Assembly (NCBI GenBank): GCA_023136265.1
Contig: JAGLRN010000025.1
Location: forward strand, 1-64,000
DNA from: Thermoplasmata archaeon
GTDB taxonomy: Archaea > Thermoplasmatota > Thermoplasmata > RBG-16-68-12 > JAGMCJ01
Length of the DNA: 64,000 bases
Direction of reading: 5' to 3'
A program made the translations under genes and the position numbers. The notes under the pieces are model-generated. The model was not told the DNA's origin and ran no database searches. It was given only the letters and a program-made list of their open reading frames with translations. How positions within the stretch are numbered: position 1 is the stretch's first letter; each line of letters begins with the position of its first letter. Shown here piece by piece: positions 7,459 through 17,094 of this stretch.

Positions 7459-8445
7459 ATGTTCAGGCTACCGTCAGTAATGACCTCTGATGAGCTTTTG
7501 GACAAAGCGTTCAAGAGAGTCTCGAAGGTTTCCGTGAGAGGAAGGGACAAGAAGGAGACCGCCAAGAGGTCGTCCATCAAGAAGATCGAGGTTCTGAAGA
7601 GCGTCATCGCGTCCGATTTGACGCGGTACCAGAAGAAATCCCCTTCGGTGGACAATCTTCACCCCTTCTATTTCGAGATAGTTGACATACTCGTCGGCAG
7701 AGACGATCTGAAGAGGTCCTTGGGCGCACTGAAGTGGTGTGCGGAGAAATCCAGCGAGATCGGGAGGACCTATATCAAGAGCGTGAGAAGGGCGAGGAGC
7801 CATGCGGAGATTGAGACCCTCAGAAAGGAGGCTTTCGGCCGGATATCGTCGTTGGTGAAGCAGACGTCCAGTAACCTGGATTTCCTGATTGAGGCAAAGA
7901 AGAGACTGCGAAGGATGCCTTCCATCGACCCAGAAGTGCCCACGATAGTCATCGCTGGGTATCCCAACGTGGGCAAGTCCCTGATCGTGAGAGCGATGTC
8001 GTCCGGGAAACCGAGAGTGGAGAACTACCCATTCACGACGAAAAAGGTGTCGTTGGGGCACTTTGACAAGGACCGCACGCGTTTCCAGGTCATCGACACG
8101 CCGGGTCTTCTCGACAGGGAGATGGCCGAAAGAAACGAGATCGAGAGACAGGCCATTGCGGCTCTGAGGTTCCTGGCTCACGCGATCGTCTTCGTCCTCG
8201 ACATGACCGAAACATGCGGATATGAGGTCGCGAAACAGGAGAACCTCTTGAGGGACGTCTCCGAGCAGTTCCAGGACATTCCCCTTCTTGCCGTCGAGAA
8301 CAAATCTGACCTGATGAAACGGGACTCTCCTCGCCTGCAGATGTCGGCACTCACTGGTGATGGAGTTGAGGAGGTCAGACGGGTTGCGGCGGAAGCGGCT
8401 ATGTCCCGCGCTCTTGAAGTCGCTCGTGCTCAGGAATCTCGTTGA
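7459..8445 (+). CDS. NOG1-family GTPase
   Basis: GTPase of the Obg/NOG1 group linked to large-subunit ribosome assembly. An N-terminal helical domain (about 1-150) is followed by the G domain: G1 GYPNVGKS, G2 region NYPFTTKKV (NOG1/Obg hallmark), G3 DTPGLLD, and G4 ENKSD (in place of NKxD). 328 residues from ATG 7459, which follows GGAGATGA with proper spacing; the frame is open from 7399, overlapping the upstream gene, and another ATG at 7447 has no spacing to that element. The archaeal proteins usually have a similar length. The 3' end overlaps the convergent pdxS by 47 bases. Confidence 0.9.
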   Translation: MFRLPSVMTSDELLDKAFKRVSKVSVRGRDKKETAKRSSIKKIEVLKSVIASDLTRYQKKSPSVDNLHPFYFEIVDILVGRDDLKRSLGALKWCAEKSSEIGRTYIKSVRRARSHAEIETLRKEAFGRISSLVKQTSSNLDFLIEAKKRLRRMPSIDPEVPTIVIAGYPNVGKSLIVRAMSSGKPRVENYPFTTKKVSLGHFDKDRTRFQVIDTPGLLDREMAERNEIERQAIAALRFLAHAIVFVLDMTETCGYEVAKQENLLRDVSEQFQDIPLLAVENKSDLMKRDSPRLQMSALTGDGVEEVRRVAAEAAMSRALEVARAQESR

Positions 8446-9418
8446 TATCCAGACCTCTCATTGGATCCCCGAGGGATTTCGAGACCTCCGCGATAACTGA
8501 GGGGTCATCGAAGTTCGTCACGGCCTCAACGATCGCTCTTGCCATTACGGGTGGATCCCCGGACTTGAATATTCCAGAGCCGACGAAGACACCATCACAG
8601 CCGAGCTGCATCATGATGGCCGCATCGGCCGGAGTGGCTATGCCGCCTGCCGCGAAATTCACGACGGGAAGCCTCTTCATCTCCGCAATCTCCTTCAGCA
8701 CATCGTGAATCTCCTCGACCATCGTGGAATACGTCTTCCCGCCAAAAATCGTCATCGTCGAGAAGTCTGCTTTCTCATCTGCCATGTGTGACTTCACGAA
8801 CCCAGCCAGCGTAAGGTACTTCTCAGCGAACTTCCCGGCGGTTCTGTGCATCTCGGATTCGGACAGGTCGCAAAGTCTGTAGATGGAGGAATTCATTATC
8901 CTCATATGGCGGACCGCTTCTACAACGTTTCCCGTTCCCGCCTCACCCTTTGTCCGCATCATCGCGGCGCCTTCGAATAGTCGCCTGGCCGCTTCGCCCA
9001 GGTTTCTGGTCCCGCACACAAAGGGTATCTTGAACTGCTTCTTGTCTATGTGGAAGAAAGGATCCGCGGGGGTCAGGACTTCGGACTCATCGACCATATC
9101 GACCCCGAGGGTCTCCAGGGCTTGGGCCTCCGCGAAATGACCGATCCTGGCCTTGGCCATGACAGGTATCGTGACCGATTCGATTATCTCCTCAATCTTC
9201 TTGGGGTCGGCCATCCTGGCGACGCCCCCCGCAGTTCTAATGTCGGCAGGAACTCTCTCGAGGGCCATCACGGCAACGGCACCTGCTTCTTCGGAGATCA
9301 CGGCCTGCTCGGCGTTTGTGACGTCCATTATGACGCCGCCCTTCTGCATTTTCGCAAATCCCCTCTTGAGCAGTTCGGTGCCGAACCGCAGTTTACTCAG
9401 ATCAAGATCCAAAGGCAT
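8399..9418 (-). CDS. pdxS: Pyridoxal 5'-phosphate synthase, PdxS subunit
   Basis: Lyase subunit of the DXP-independent vitamin B6 route: builds PLP from ribose 5-phosphate, glyceraldehyde 3-phosphate and ammonia. 339 residues, very conserved: [16 protein letters not shown] with the Asp and first-loop Lys area, [14 protein letters not shown] with the Schiff-base Lys, [42 protein letters not shown] and GVFVGSGIF. It needs ammonia from the glutaminase PdxT, which is not in this window. It converges with the NOG1-like gene and overlaps it by 47 bases. Confidence 0.97.
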   Translation of the reverse strand: MPLDLDLSKLRFGTELLKRGFAKMQKGGVIMDVTNAEQAVISEEAGAVAVMALERVPADIRTAGGVARMADPKKIEEIIESVTIPVMAKARIGHFAEAQALETLGVDMVDESEVLTPADPFFHIDKKQFKIPFVCGTRNLGEAARRLFEGAAMMRTKGEAGTGNVVEAVRHMRIMNSSIYRLCDLSESEMHRTAGKFAEKYLTLAGFVKSHMADEKADFSTMTIFGGKTYSTMVEEIHDVLKEIAEMKRLPVVNFAAGGIATPADAAIMMQLGCDGVFVGSGIFKSGDPPVMARAIVEAVTNFDDPSVIAEVSKSLGDPMRGLDINEIPEHERLQERGT

Positions 9419-9538
9419 TTCTCATCACCCACTGGGAGATTTCTCTAGCCCGTGTAGTTATTTCTAGTTTTCGATTCTGTGAAAGCGGGCCAAGACAGTT
9501 CAATAGGTTCTTATAGGATTCGATTGAATGACAACTGG

Positions 9539-10087
9539 GTGGGTAGAATCTTGCCGGTGATATGCGTCACAGGTATGCCCGGTTGTGGGAAGGAGGAGTT
9601 CATCAAAGTCTGCTCGAACCATGGATATCAGATCACTAGAATGGGCGATGTTGTGAGGGTAGAGGCGCAGAGAAGGGGGTTGCCCTTCAGCGATGCGAGC
9701 GTTGGCGGCATGGCCGACAAGGAGAGGAATATCCACGGTCCAAACGTATGGGCTCGGAGGACGCTTCCGTTCGTTCGATCGTCGAAGTGTGTGATAGACG
9801 GGTTGAGGAGCGATGCCGAGCTCAAAGTCTTCCAAGATAGCTTTGGCGGTTCCCTGAGACTGGTTGCTATCCAATCGTCACCCGAGACAAGGTTTCAAAG
9901 ACTCGTCGCCCGAGGAAGAGAGGACGACATTCTGTCACGAGACGAGTTTGACAGGAGAGAAAGGAGAGAAACTGCTTGGGGTTTGGGTGCGTTGATCGAA
10001 TCCGCGGATATCAGAGTGGAGAACGAAGGGACCTTGGAGGACTTCAGGAAATCCATAGAGGACTTCCTCAGCGGGCTGGGCGAATGA
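9539..10087 (+). CDS. UPF0200-family P-loop kinase (dephospho-CoA-kinase-like)
   Basis: Archaeal nucleotide-kinase-like P-loop protein of unproven substrate. P-loop GMPGCGKEEF; further family motifs are RMGDVVR, NIHGPNVWARR, VIDGLRSDAE and the LID-like RLVARGREDD. The fold is that of dephospho-CoA or nucleoside monophosphate kinases. The frame is open from GTG 9479, but a TATA-like TTATAGG at 9511-9517 would place the transcript start near GTG 9539, so I favour a leaderless start there; TTG 9551 is another option. It overlaps the next gene by 4 bases, suggesting co-translation with the exosome-type RNA-binding protein. Confidence 0.82.
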   Translation: MGRILPVICVTGMPGCGKEEFIKVCSNHGYQITRMGDVVRVEAQRRGLPFSDASVGGMADKERNIHGPNVWARRTLPFVRSSKCVIDGLRSDAELKVFQDSFGGSLRLVAIQSSPETRFQRLVARGREDDILSRDEFDRRERRETAWGLGALIESADIRVENEGTLEDFRKSIEDFLSGLGE

Positions 10088-10509
10088 ACATTCTGCATAA
10101 TGTCAGGTTGAGGACGTACTCCCACGCGACTGAAGATCAGTCAAGAGTGGAATCGGCCATGAGGTTCGTTTCAGGAGCTCAGAATGTGGAGACCGAGACA
10201 CTCAAGGGACATCACGGCAACCCGGTGGTGAAGATCACGGTCTTCCTGAACAAGAGAAAGGACCTGGAAGCTTTCCTTGAGAAGCTCAGAGATGTGGGTG
10301 TCTTTTCGAGAATCCTTGCCTCGCTGGACAGAAGATTGGACGAGGAAGGGAGTCTCCACATGAGATTCTCAAAGCAGGCTGCATACAAGGGCACGATCGA
10401 GATGACCGAGAAAGATGATGCGGTATCAGTTGTTGCCAAAGTGAGAGCTTACCCAGCCAATCGGGACGTGGCAATGGGAGTGCTGATGGAAACGCTGCGA
10501 GAGGAGTGA
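10084..10509 (+). CDS. RNA-binding protein of the archaeal exosome-associated family (COG1325-like)
   Basis: 141 residues with a dsRBD-like alpha/beta fold family known as the archaeal exosome-neighbour RNA-binding protein. Visible features are an N-terminal strand (NILHNVRLRTYSHATE), a central KGHHGNPVVKITVFLN strand and a C-terminal MRFSKQAAYKGTIEM strand pair with a final helix. It starts in ATGA overlap with the UPF0200 gene, a pairing that is common in archaea. The start of the next gene follows 4 bases later, so the four genes 9.5-12.5 kb may form one transcript. Confidence 0.82.
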   Translation: MNILHNVRLRTYSHATEDQSRVESAMRFVSGAQNVETETLKGHHGNPVVKITVFLNKRKDLEAFLEKLRDVGVFSRILASLDRRLDEEGSLHMRFSKQAAYKGTIEMTEKDDAVSVVAKVRAYPANRDVAMGVLMETLREE

Positions 10510-10513
10510 TTCG

Positions 10514-11674
10514 TTGCACTTGACGGATGATCAGGAGGAGCTGTTGGAGAACGGCCGTTTCGGGGAAAGGAAGGCGATGGAGATACTCTGCGCTCTCGGC
10601 GACGTCTTCGGCGCTGACCGTCTCGTTCCGATAAGCTCAGCGCACGTCAGTGGTGTCTCGTACAAGACGATAGGGGACGCTGGAATCGAGTTCCTCACAG
10701 ACATGGCGCAGGGGACGAGAGTGAGGGCCAGAACAACTGCCAACCCGACAGCGATGGACAGGCAGAGATGGAAGGAGATGGGAATATCTGATGATTTCGC
10801 CCAGAAGCAGCTGGAAATCGTGGGGCTGTATGAGAAGATGGGTGTGGAGGAGTCCTGGACGTGCACACCGTATCTTGCTGGCAACCGACCGTCCCGAGGG
10901 GATATCATTGCCTGGGCGGAATCTTCCGCGGTGGCATTCGCCAATTCGGTCATTGGGGCCCGCACGAATAGGGAGGGCGGTCCATCCGCGTTGGCCTCGG
11001 CATTGACGGGTCTCACGCCACGATACGGCCTTCACATCGACGACAACAGAAAGGCAACGGTGATGGTGGATGTCTCGAGCCCACTGAAGGGAAAGGACTT
11101 CGCCAGTCTGGGATGCATAGTGGGGGAATTCGCGAAGGACGGGGTCCCGTATTTCCGAGGCCTGTCCGCCAGCGAGAGTGAAATGAAGTCCCTGGGAGCC
11201 GCTCTGGCATCGACGGGCTCGATCCCCCTCTTCCACATTGAGGGCGTGACTCCCGAGGACAAGAACGCGGTTACCGACAACTTGGAGAGAATCGATATTG
11301 GCCGAGAGGAGCTGGATGAGAAGGCAGAAGAGCTGGGTGCGGATGAGGAGCCGGACATAGTTGCCATCGGGTGCCCTCATCTTTCGATAGAGGATCTCAA
11401 AGACCTAGCTGGCCGTCGAGAGACAAGAAGGAAAGGGACCGAGATCTGGCTGTGCACGAGCCGTCACGTATACGGCCAGGCCAGAGACCTTCTCGACCGA
11501 CTAGAAGGCATCGGGAAGGTGCTCTGCGACACGTGCATGGTAGTCTGCCCCATAGAGGACAGAAGCAAAGTGGTGGCAACGGATTCCGGAAAGGCTGCAT
11601 TCTACCTCCCGAAGTTCTGCTCACAGAAGGTCGTGTTTGACGATGTTGGAAGTCTGATGAGGAGATTCCTGTGA
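10514..11674 (+). CDS. Aconitase X catalytic (large) subunit, phosphomevalonate dehydratase-type
   Basis: In archaea with the modified mevalonate pathway the AcnX pair dehydrates (R)-5-phosphomevalonate to trans-anhydromevalonate 5-phosphate using an iron-sulfur cluster. 386 residues starting MHLTDDQEELLENG, the standard AcnX opening; TTG start at 10514 just after GGAGTGA. Signatures: ISSAHVSGVSYKTIGDAG, ARTTANPTAMD, CTPYLAGNRPSRGD with a cluster Cys, WAESSAVAFANSVIGARTNREG, IGCPHLS, and a C-terminal CDTCMVVCP and FCSQKVVF with further Cys. The partner small subunit overlaps it by 4 bases. Together with HMG-CoA reductase this implies the anhydromevalonate route. Confidence 0.93.
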   Translation: MHLTDDQEELLENGRFGERKAMEILCALGDVFGADRLVPISSAHVSGVSYKTIGDAGIEFLTDMAQGTRVRARTTANPTAMDRQRWKEMGISDDFAQKQLEIVGLYEKMGVEESWTCTPYLAGNRPSRGDIIAWAESSAVAFANSVIGARTNREGGPSALASALTGLTPRYGLHIDDNRKATVMVDVSSPLKGKDFASLGCIVGEFAKDGVPYFRGLSASESEMKSLGAALASTGSIPLFHIEGVTPEDKNAVTDNLERIDIGREELDEKAEELGADEEPDIVAIGCPHLSIEDLKDLAGRRETRRKGTEIWLCTSRHVYGQARDLLDRLEGIGKVLCDTCMVVCPIEDRSKVVATDSGKAAFYLPKFCSQKVVFDDVGSLMRRFL

Positions 11675-12477
11675 AGCTCTCAGGTAGAAGGATATCGAGA
11701 GGCAGGGCGGAGGGTGTGGGGTTGGTCTCGACTTCCCCAATCTCGTTTCTGGGCGACGTCGATCCTGAGAGCGGTCTGATAGCAGATCACAAGAGCGATA
11801 TCTTTGGCGAGTCCATCCAGGGGAGGGTACTTGCATTCCCTTTCGGAAGGGGTAGCACGGTCGGATCCTACGTCATGTACAGCACGAGGAGGAACAAGCG
11901 AGCCCCTTTGGCGATTGTCAACGAAAGGGCAGAAGCGGTAGTGGCAACTGGCGCGGTGATATCCGGAATCCCCATGATGGATGGAATCGACGTTGGCCTT
12001 CTGAGAACAGGGGACAAGATGGTTGTGGATGCCGAGGGCTCCTTCGTTGAGCTGCCCGACGTGCGACGGAGAAGGGCGGTCACGTCCTTCCTGTTCAACA
12101 GGGGAAGAGTCCTGCTGTTGAAGAGAAGCGAAGAGGTCGGCACGCAGAGGGGAAAGTGGGCCGGTGTTTCTGGGTACTTGGAGGACGATGAGGAACCGGT
12201 GGACAGGGCCAGGCAGGAGATACTTGAGGAAACCGCCATTGGGAATCCACAGCTCAAGAAGGTGGGAGAGCCCACCCTAGCACGAGGGAATGACACCATC
12301 TGGGAGGTCCATCCTTTCTTGTACAAGGTCGATACAAGAGAGATCACGATTGACTGGGAGCACGTGGAGTACCGGTGGATTCGCCCGGAGGAGATCTCAG
12401 GTTATGACCGCGTGAGCAGATTGAAGAGAGCGCTCGACAGCCTCATGTGGCCGGAAGGATCTCCACGGTCCAGTTAG
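11671..12477 (+). CDS. Aconitase X small subunit (DUF126) fused to a Nudix hydrolase domain
   Basis: 268 residues. Residues 1-130 are the AcnX swivelling subunit (GRRISRGRAEGVGLVST, DVDPESGLIADHKSDIFG, FPFGRGSTVGSYVMY, IPMMDGIDV, GDKMVVDAEGSFVEL). Residues 134-268 are a Nudix domain with box GYLEDDEEPVDRARQEILEE, where Gln replaces the usual Arg of the RE pair; the metal-binding Glu cluster is kept. Free-standing small subunits stop near residue 130, so this is a true fusion with no stop between. The Nudix part could act on an isoprenoid phosphate, since Nudix enzymes hydrolyse isopentenyl diphosphate in plants, but that is speculation. GTG start, 4-base overlap with the large subunit. Confidence 0.88.
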   Translation: MKLSGRRISRGRAEGVGLVSTSPISFLGDVDPESGLIADHKSDIFGESIQGRVLAFPFGRGSTVGSYVMYSTRRNKRAPLAIVNERAEAVVATGAVISGIPMMDGIDVGLLRTGDKMVVDAEGSFVELPDVRRRRAVTSFLFNRGRVLLLKRSEEVGTQRGKWAGVSGYLEDDEEPVDRARQEILEETAIGNPQLKKVGEPTLARGNDTIWEVHPFLYKVDTREITIDWEHVEYRWIRPEEISGYDRVSRLKRALDSLMWPEGSPRSS

Positions 12478-12510
12478 GGCCGTCACAGGCAACGGACCTA
12501 AGGGCGGCTG

Positions 12511-15500
12511 TCACGGAAAGGGACCCAGAACAGTATCCACTTCGCGTTCCAGCAGATTGAGCTGGTGTTCATCGAGTGTCGAAGGATTGACAGATATCAG
12601 GAGAATGGACCTGTTGATGGCGACCTGGTCGCGAAGGGATTGGATGAGTCGCAGGACGGTTATGAAGTTGTTGTTCGTAATCAGGTATTCGATGCCGTCG
12701 AGGAGCACGACGCCGGATTTCTTCGTGATGAACTGCTCGAGGGAAAGGCTCAGTTTCTCCAAGTCCTTGGGGCGGACCGAGTCCTCTTTCCCAACATTGC
12801 TTAGCCAGAGTATGGGAACATCTTCAAGGCCGTATGCCTCCCTCACTTTGTCAGGGAAAACGCGAGTGACGCAGAAGCCAGGTTTCCCTTTCTGGATGCT
12901 CTTCAGGAGCATTCTGAATGTGTACTCTGACCTCTCTTCCTTGACGAGATATGTGAAGGCGTCACTTAGATCGGGGACCTCGGCCTCTGCGACTGTGGGT
13001 TCAGGTTCCTCAACCTTGACTTCTGGTTTCCCTGTCACAGGTTCGGGTTCTTCGGCGGTCTCCTCGACCGGTTCCTCGACTGCCCCCTCAACCTCCTCGG
13101 GAGCCTCGGGAGCAAGCTCTTCGGGGACTTCAGCCTCAACCGGGGGAGCTTTCTCCGGCTCCTCCTCGGCGGGGACCAGCGATGTTCCGCACCGTCGGCA
13201 CACGGTCGCCTCAGCCTCGACCTTCGTCCCGCAGAGCGGACAAACATGCTCGACTTTGCCGAAGTGGTCAGCGAGAAGGAATGCAAGGCTCTCGCGTATG
13301 CCCTCGACCTGCCGTATCTCTTCGAGGTCGGCACCAGCGAGTCTGTCATAGTCGTATCCTTTCGAGAGCAGCCACTCCGCATTCTCCGCAGAGACTCCCC
13401 CGATGCGCGTGAGGGTGTCGATCTTGTCCTTAATTACTGTTGCTGCCGCAGCCTCCATGAGCTGGGCCCCACAGTGCTCGCATATGATGGCTTCCGCCGA
13501 AACCTCGTTCTTACACTCCGGGCAGATGTGCTTATCTTCTTCGACAGACTCCCCGCACCGCGGGCAGACCGTCGTTCCCGTGGACAGGTCTATGTCGCAG
13601 AAGGGACAGACGAAAGCGCGGTAGGCCCTTTCCTCGGGAGAGAGAGATAGGAAGTTTTCAATCCTCCTAACATCGAGCTCATCTATTCCCTCGATCTCCC
13701 CGAGTTCTCCACTCGTGGCCTGTTCCAGAGAGGCGAGGCTATTGTACCCTGCATCATACATGAGCACCGCTTTCTTTTCATTGATACCTGGAATCTGTGT
13801 GAATGTGATTAACGCCTCCTTCATGTAGAGAGGCGTGATACCGATGGTGACCACCTCTCCCTCGATGTTCCATTCGACGACGTACTCTTCGTCGACATCT
13901 ACCTTCGAGAGATGCATATCTCTTGACCTTGTCTCAGTTGCTATGAATTCCTTCCATTTGGCTATCAGTCTCAGCAGTTCCTCTCTTCCCTTTATTTTGG
14001 TGCTCACGAAATCCTCGACATCGAGGTCAATCTCTTTCCTCATCTCCTGGATTCTCCGGATGGTCTCGCGGGCGAACCCTTCGCCCTTGATTTCCGGAGT
14101 GATTTCCATATCAACAAATATCTCACCCTTGTCGTGGACCACGCTCATGACGTTCTTGGGCAGCTTCATTCCGATCTCGACCATGCTCGGGTCAATCCGG
14201 ATCACATGGCCTTCTATTCCAAGCACGTATTGACCTTTCTTTATCTCTTTGGCGACGGTCTCGGCAGGTCGGCTCTCAATGAGGGTCGCAATCTTGCTGG
14301 ACCACTGCTTGTAGGCCTTTCCGATCGCGGCTTCCTTCGGTCGGATCTGGAGAACGTAGTCATCGAAGTCTTGACCTGGCTGCAGAATGTCCAACTCCTT
14401 GCAGTTGGTCTGATTCGCGAATACGTCACGAAGGACGTCGAAAGCCTTGTATGCGGAAGCGTCAGCTGGCTTCACCGTGATCTTTCTCACCGGCCAGCGG
14501 AGTTTGAGTCCCTGTTTCTGCCTGACCTTCAGCACGACCTCAACGATTCTCTGGATTACCTCCATCTGATCCTCAAGCTCGGAATCGATTCGCGACTCGT
14601 CAGCCTCTGGCCAGTCGCACATGTGAACCGTCAGTTTCGTTCCATCCAAGTTCTGGTAAATGGCCTCCGCGATGTGCGGGGTAATCGGCGCCAATATCCT
14701 CGCGGTTGTAGTGAGGCATTCGTGAAGGACCTTGTAGGCAGAAAGCTTGCTTTTATCCTCTTCTTCAAGCCATGTCCGGCTCCTGATCAGTCTGACGTAC
14801 CATCTGGACAGGCTGTTCAATATGAAGTCCTCGACCTCACGGCAAGCCTTGTGGATGTTGTAGTTCTCGAGTTCCTCCTCTGTGAGGATCTTGACCTTCT
14901 CCAGTCTCGAGAGTATCCATCGATCCTCGGGTCTCATGTGATCGGAGAGCTCGTCCAGGGACCACTTTCCAGGGTCGAAATCATCTATGGCCATGTAGGT
15001 GGATGCGAACCTCTGAACATTCCAAAGTATGTTCAGCGTCCTCTTGGCGTTCTTCACCTCATCCATCTGGAAGCTTATATCCTCCCAAGGGGCGCTGGTT
15101 CTGAGAAGATAGAATCTCAGAGCATCGGCGCCGAACTCATTGACTATTCCGGAAGGTTCTATCGTATTCCCCCGACTCTTGGACATGGGCAGGCCTTCGG
15201 AATCGTTCAACCAACCGTGCACAAGGACAGACTCGTAAGGCGCCCTGTCGAACGCTATCACTCCAGCCCCCAGCTGTGAATAGAACCAGCCTCTCGTCTG
15301 GTCGGGCGCCTCCGTAATCCATCTCGCCGGCCACCATCTCTTGAATCCGTCTCTTCTCCCAGGATATCCTAGCTGTGCCCATGAGCAGACTCCCGAGTCG
15401 AACCAGACATCGAGAATGTCGGTAATCCTGTGCATTTTCTTCTTGCAGGCTGGGCAAGTGAACACAACCACATCAATGGAAGGTCTGTGAAGGTCCATTC

Positions 15501-16983
15501 CCTCGACATAGTTCTCCCCTTCCCTCAGTTCCGAGGAGGATCCGACGACGGTCATCTCCCCGCACTCGCACTCCCAAATCGGAAGAGGGATGCCCCAATA
15601 TCTCTGTCTCGAGATGCACCAGTCCCTTGCGTTCTGCACCCAGTCGTATTGTCTCGAAGCTCCCGCCCATTCGGGCGTCCAGTGGATCTTGTCCACCTCC
15701 TTGAGCATCTTGTCTTTGAGCCCCTTCACCTTCAGGAACCACTGTTCCGTGACGCGGTATATGATCGGTGTCTGGCATCTCCAACAGTGCCCGTATCTGT
15801 GTGTGATCTCCTCTTCGTTGAAAAGGGCCCCTGAGGCCTTCAGATCATCGATTATCTTTCGATTGGCTTCCCTGACATGCATAGTCCTGTAGTCCCCGGC
15901 GTCCGTTGTGAAGTATCCCCTCTCATCCACTGGACAGAACGCCGGAAGGTCATGCTGCACGCCGATGTCGAAATCCTCAGGACCGTGGCCGGGGGCCATG
16001 TGGACAATTCCGGTGAACTCCTCCGCAACTATGTCGGATGCCAGAACCTTGTGGACCCAGTTTCCCCGTATCTCATCCAGATAAGGCACATTGCTGGACA
16101 ACGGATGCTTGTATTCAAGGCCGACGAGTTCCTTGCCAGGCACAGTCTCCTTCACGTCGTAGTTCAGGACCTCCGGTGTGTCCATCACCTGCTCGACGCT
16201 TCCCTCGTAGAGCCATACGTATCGGCGGCTGCCTTCCTGGGTGACCAGCACCTTCACGTAGTTCAGATTAGGATGAACGGCCGCGGCCAGATTGGCGGGA
16301 AGCGTCCACGGCGTCGTCGTCCAGACGAGGATGTACTCGTCCTCGCGATCGACCAGCGGGAACATCACGTAGAGCGAAGGGTCGGTCTCGTCGAAGTACT
16401 CGATCTCGGCCTCCGCAAGGGCCGTCTCGCACCTCGGGCACCATTGAAGAACCCTCTGGGCCTGGTCAAGCAGTCCCTTCTCGTGGGCTTTCTTTATCGT
16501 CCACCACGCGCCTTCCATGTAGGAATTCTCGATCGTTCTATAGGGATTGTCCCAGTCCATCCAGACACCCAGTTCCTCGAACTGCTGGGTCATCTTCTCC
16601 TGGAACTGAAGAGCGAAATCCTTGCAGGTCTCCACGAACTTCTTGATTCCCAGCTCCTCAATCTGCTTCTTGTTCATGATGCCAAGAGAACGCTCGACCT
16701 GGACCTCGATCGGCAGGCCGTGCATGTCAAAGCCAGGCTGGTCCCTGACATTGTATCCATGCATGCGCCTGAAGCGGATGAATAGGTCCTTTATTATCTT
16801 GTTCCAGGCGGTTCCAAGGTGCGCGGACTCCGTTGTGTAAGGAGGTCCGTCCAAGAAGAAGTAGTCCTCGCCTTCCCTTCTGCTCTGTATGGTCTTTTCA
16901 TACGCCTTGGATCTCTTCCAAAAGTCCCTTACCCTCTTCTCAATCTCATATGGGCTATATTCTTTTTCGGCTTGCTTTATCAT
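12511..16983 (-). CDS. ileS: Isoleucyl-tRNA synthetase with HhH/zinc-ribbon/DUF835 extension
   Basis: Charges tRNA-Ile. Residues 1-1057 are a complete archaeal IleRS: class I signature HLGT at 55-58, editing domain with TTTPWTLPAN, WCISRQRYWGIPLP, MSKS at 600-603, anticodon-binding domain and the IleRS C-terminal domain (about 802-1057). Normal archaeal enzymes end here. This one continues for 430 residues: a helix-hairpin-helix segment (1058-1125, TQIPGINEKKA), two zinc ribbons (1126-1177), a second HhH-like segment (1178-1245), a third ribbon (about 1248-1267), an acidic Pro/Glu linker (1270-1337) and a DUF835 domain (1338-1490, SGVVLLDGIEYLIT). DUF835 is otherwise seen in signalling proteins. 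GGAGG lies 6 bases before ATG 16983. tRNA-His lies just upstream on the same strand. Confidence 0.95.
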   Translation of the reverse strand: MIKQAEKEYSPYEIEKRVRDFWKRSKAYEKTIQSRREGEDYFFLDGPPYTTESAHLGTAWNKIIKDLFIRFRRMHGYNVRDQPGFDMHGLPIEVQVERSLGIMNKKQIEELGIKKFVETCKDFALQFQEKMTQQFEELGVWMDWDNPYRTIENSYMEGAWWTIKKAHEKGLLDQAQRVLQWCPRCETALAEAEIEYFDETDPSLYVMFPLVDREDEYILVWTTTPWTLPANLAAAVHPNLNYVKVLVTQEGSRRYVWLYEGSVEQVMDTPEVLNYDVKETVPGKELVGLEYKHPLSSNVPYLDEIRGNWVHKVLASDIVAEEFTGIVHMAPGHGPEDFDIGVQHDLPAFCPVDERGYFTTDAGDYRTMHVREANRKIIDDLKASGALFNEEEITHRYGHCWRCQTPIIYRVTEQWFLKVKGLKDKMLKEVDKIHWTPEWAGASRQYDWVQNARDWCISRQRYWGIPLPIWECECGEMTVVGSSSELREGENYVEGMDLHRPSIDVVVFTCPACKKKMHRITDILDVWFDSGVCSWAQLGYPGRRDGFKRWWPARWITEAPDQTRGWFYSQLGAGVIAFDRAPYESVLVHGWLNDSEGLPMSKSRGNTIEPSGIVNEFGADALRFYLLRTSAPWEDISFQMDEVKNAKRTLNILWNVQRFASTYMAIDDFDPGKWSLDELSDHMRPEDRWILSRLEKVKILTEEELENYNIHKACREVEDFILNSLSRWYVRLIRSRTWLEEEDKSKLSAYKVLHECLTTTARILAPITPHIAEAIYQNLDGTKLTVHMCDWPEADESRIDSELEDQMEVIQRIVEVVLKVRQKQGLKLRWPVRKITVKPADASAYKAFDVLRDVFANQTNCKELDILQPGQDFDDYVLQIRPKEAAIGKAYKQWSSKIATLIESRPAETVAKEIKKGQYVLGIEGHVIRIDPSMVEIGMKLPKNVMSVVHDKGEIFVDMEITPEIKGEGFARETIRRIQEMRKEIDLDVEDFVSTKIKGREELLRLIAKWKEFIATETRSRDMHLSKVDVDEEYVVEWNIEGEVVTIGITPLYMKEALITFTQIPGINEKKAVLMYDAGYNSLASLEQATSGELGEIEGIDELDVRRIENFLSLSPEERAYRAFVCPFCDIDLSTGTTVCPRCGESVEEDKHICPECKNEVSAEAIICEHCGAQLMEAAAATVIKDKIDTLTRIGGVSAENAEWLLSKGYDYDRLAGADLEEIRQVEGIRESLAFLLADHFGKVEHVCPLCGTKVEAEATVCRRCGTSLVPAEEEPEKAPPVEAEVPEELAPEAPEEVEGAVEEPVEETAEEPEPVTGKPEVKVEEPEPTVAEAEVPDLSDAFTYLVKEERSEYTFRMLLKSIQKGKPGFCVTRVFPDKVREAYGLEDVPILWLSNVGKEDSVRPKDLEKLSLSLEQFITKKSGVVLLDGIEYLITNNNFITVLRLIQSLRDQVAINRSILLISVNPSTLDEHQLNLLEREVDTVLGPFP

Positions 16984-17094
16984 CGCAATCCTCCTGTGAG
17001 GTATTCCGACGCAGCTGCACTTTTTTCATCGGTGCAACCGCAACTGGTCCATACCCAAGACCGCGTATTTAACTGTATGCCAGATAGTTGGGAG

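Noticed and set aside
12557-13351. A 264-codon Ser/Thr-rich open frame opposite the ileS linker
   Set aside because: It is the antisense of the Glu/Pro-rich linker, which reads as Ser/Thr repeats; low-complexity shadow.
14134-15279. A 381-codon open frame on the plus strand opposite ileS
   Set aside because: It is antisense to the conserved IleRS anticodon and catalytic region and has no recognisable product; codon bias of the GC-rich ileS keeps the opposite frame open.
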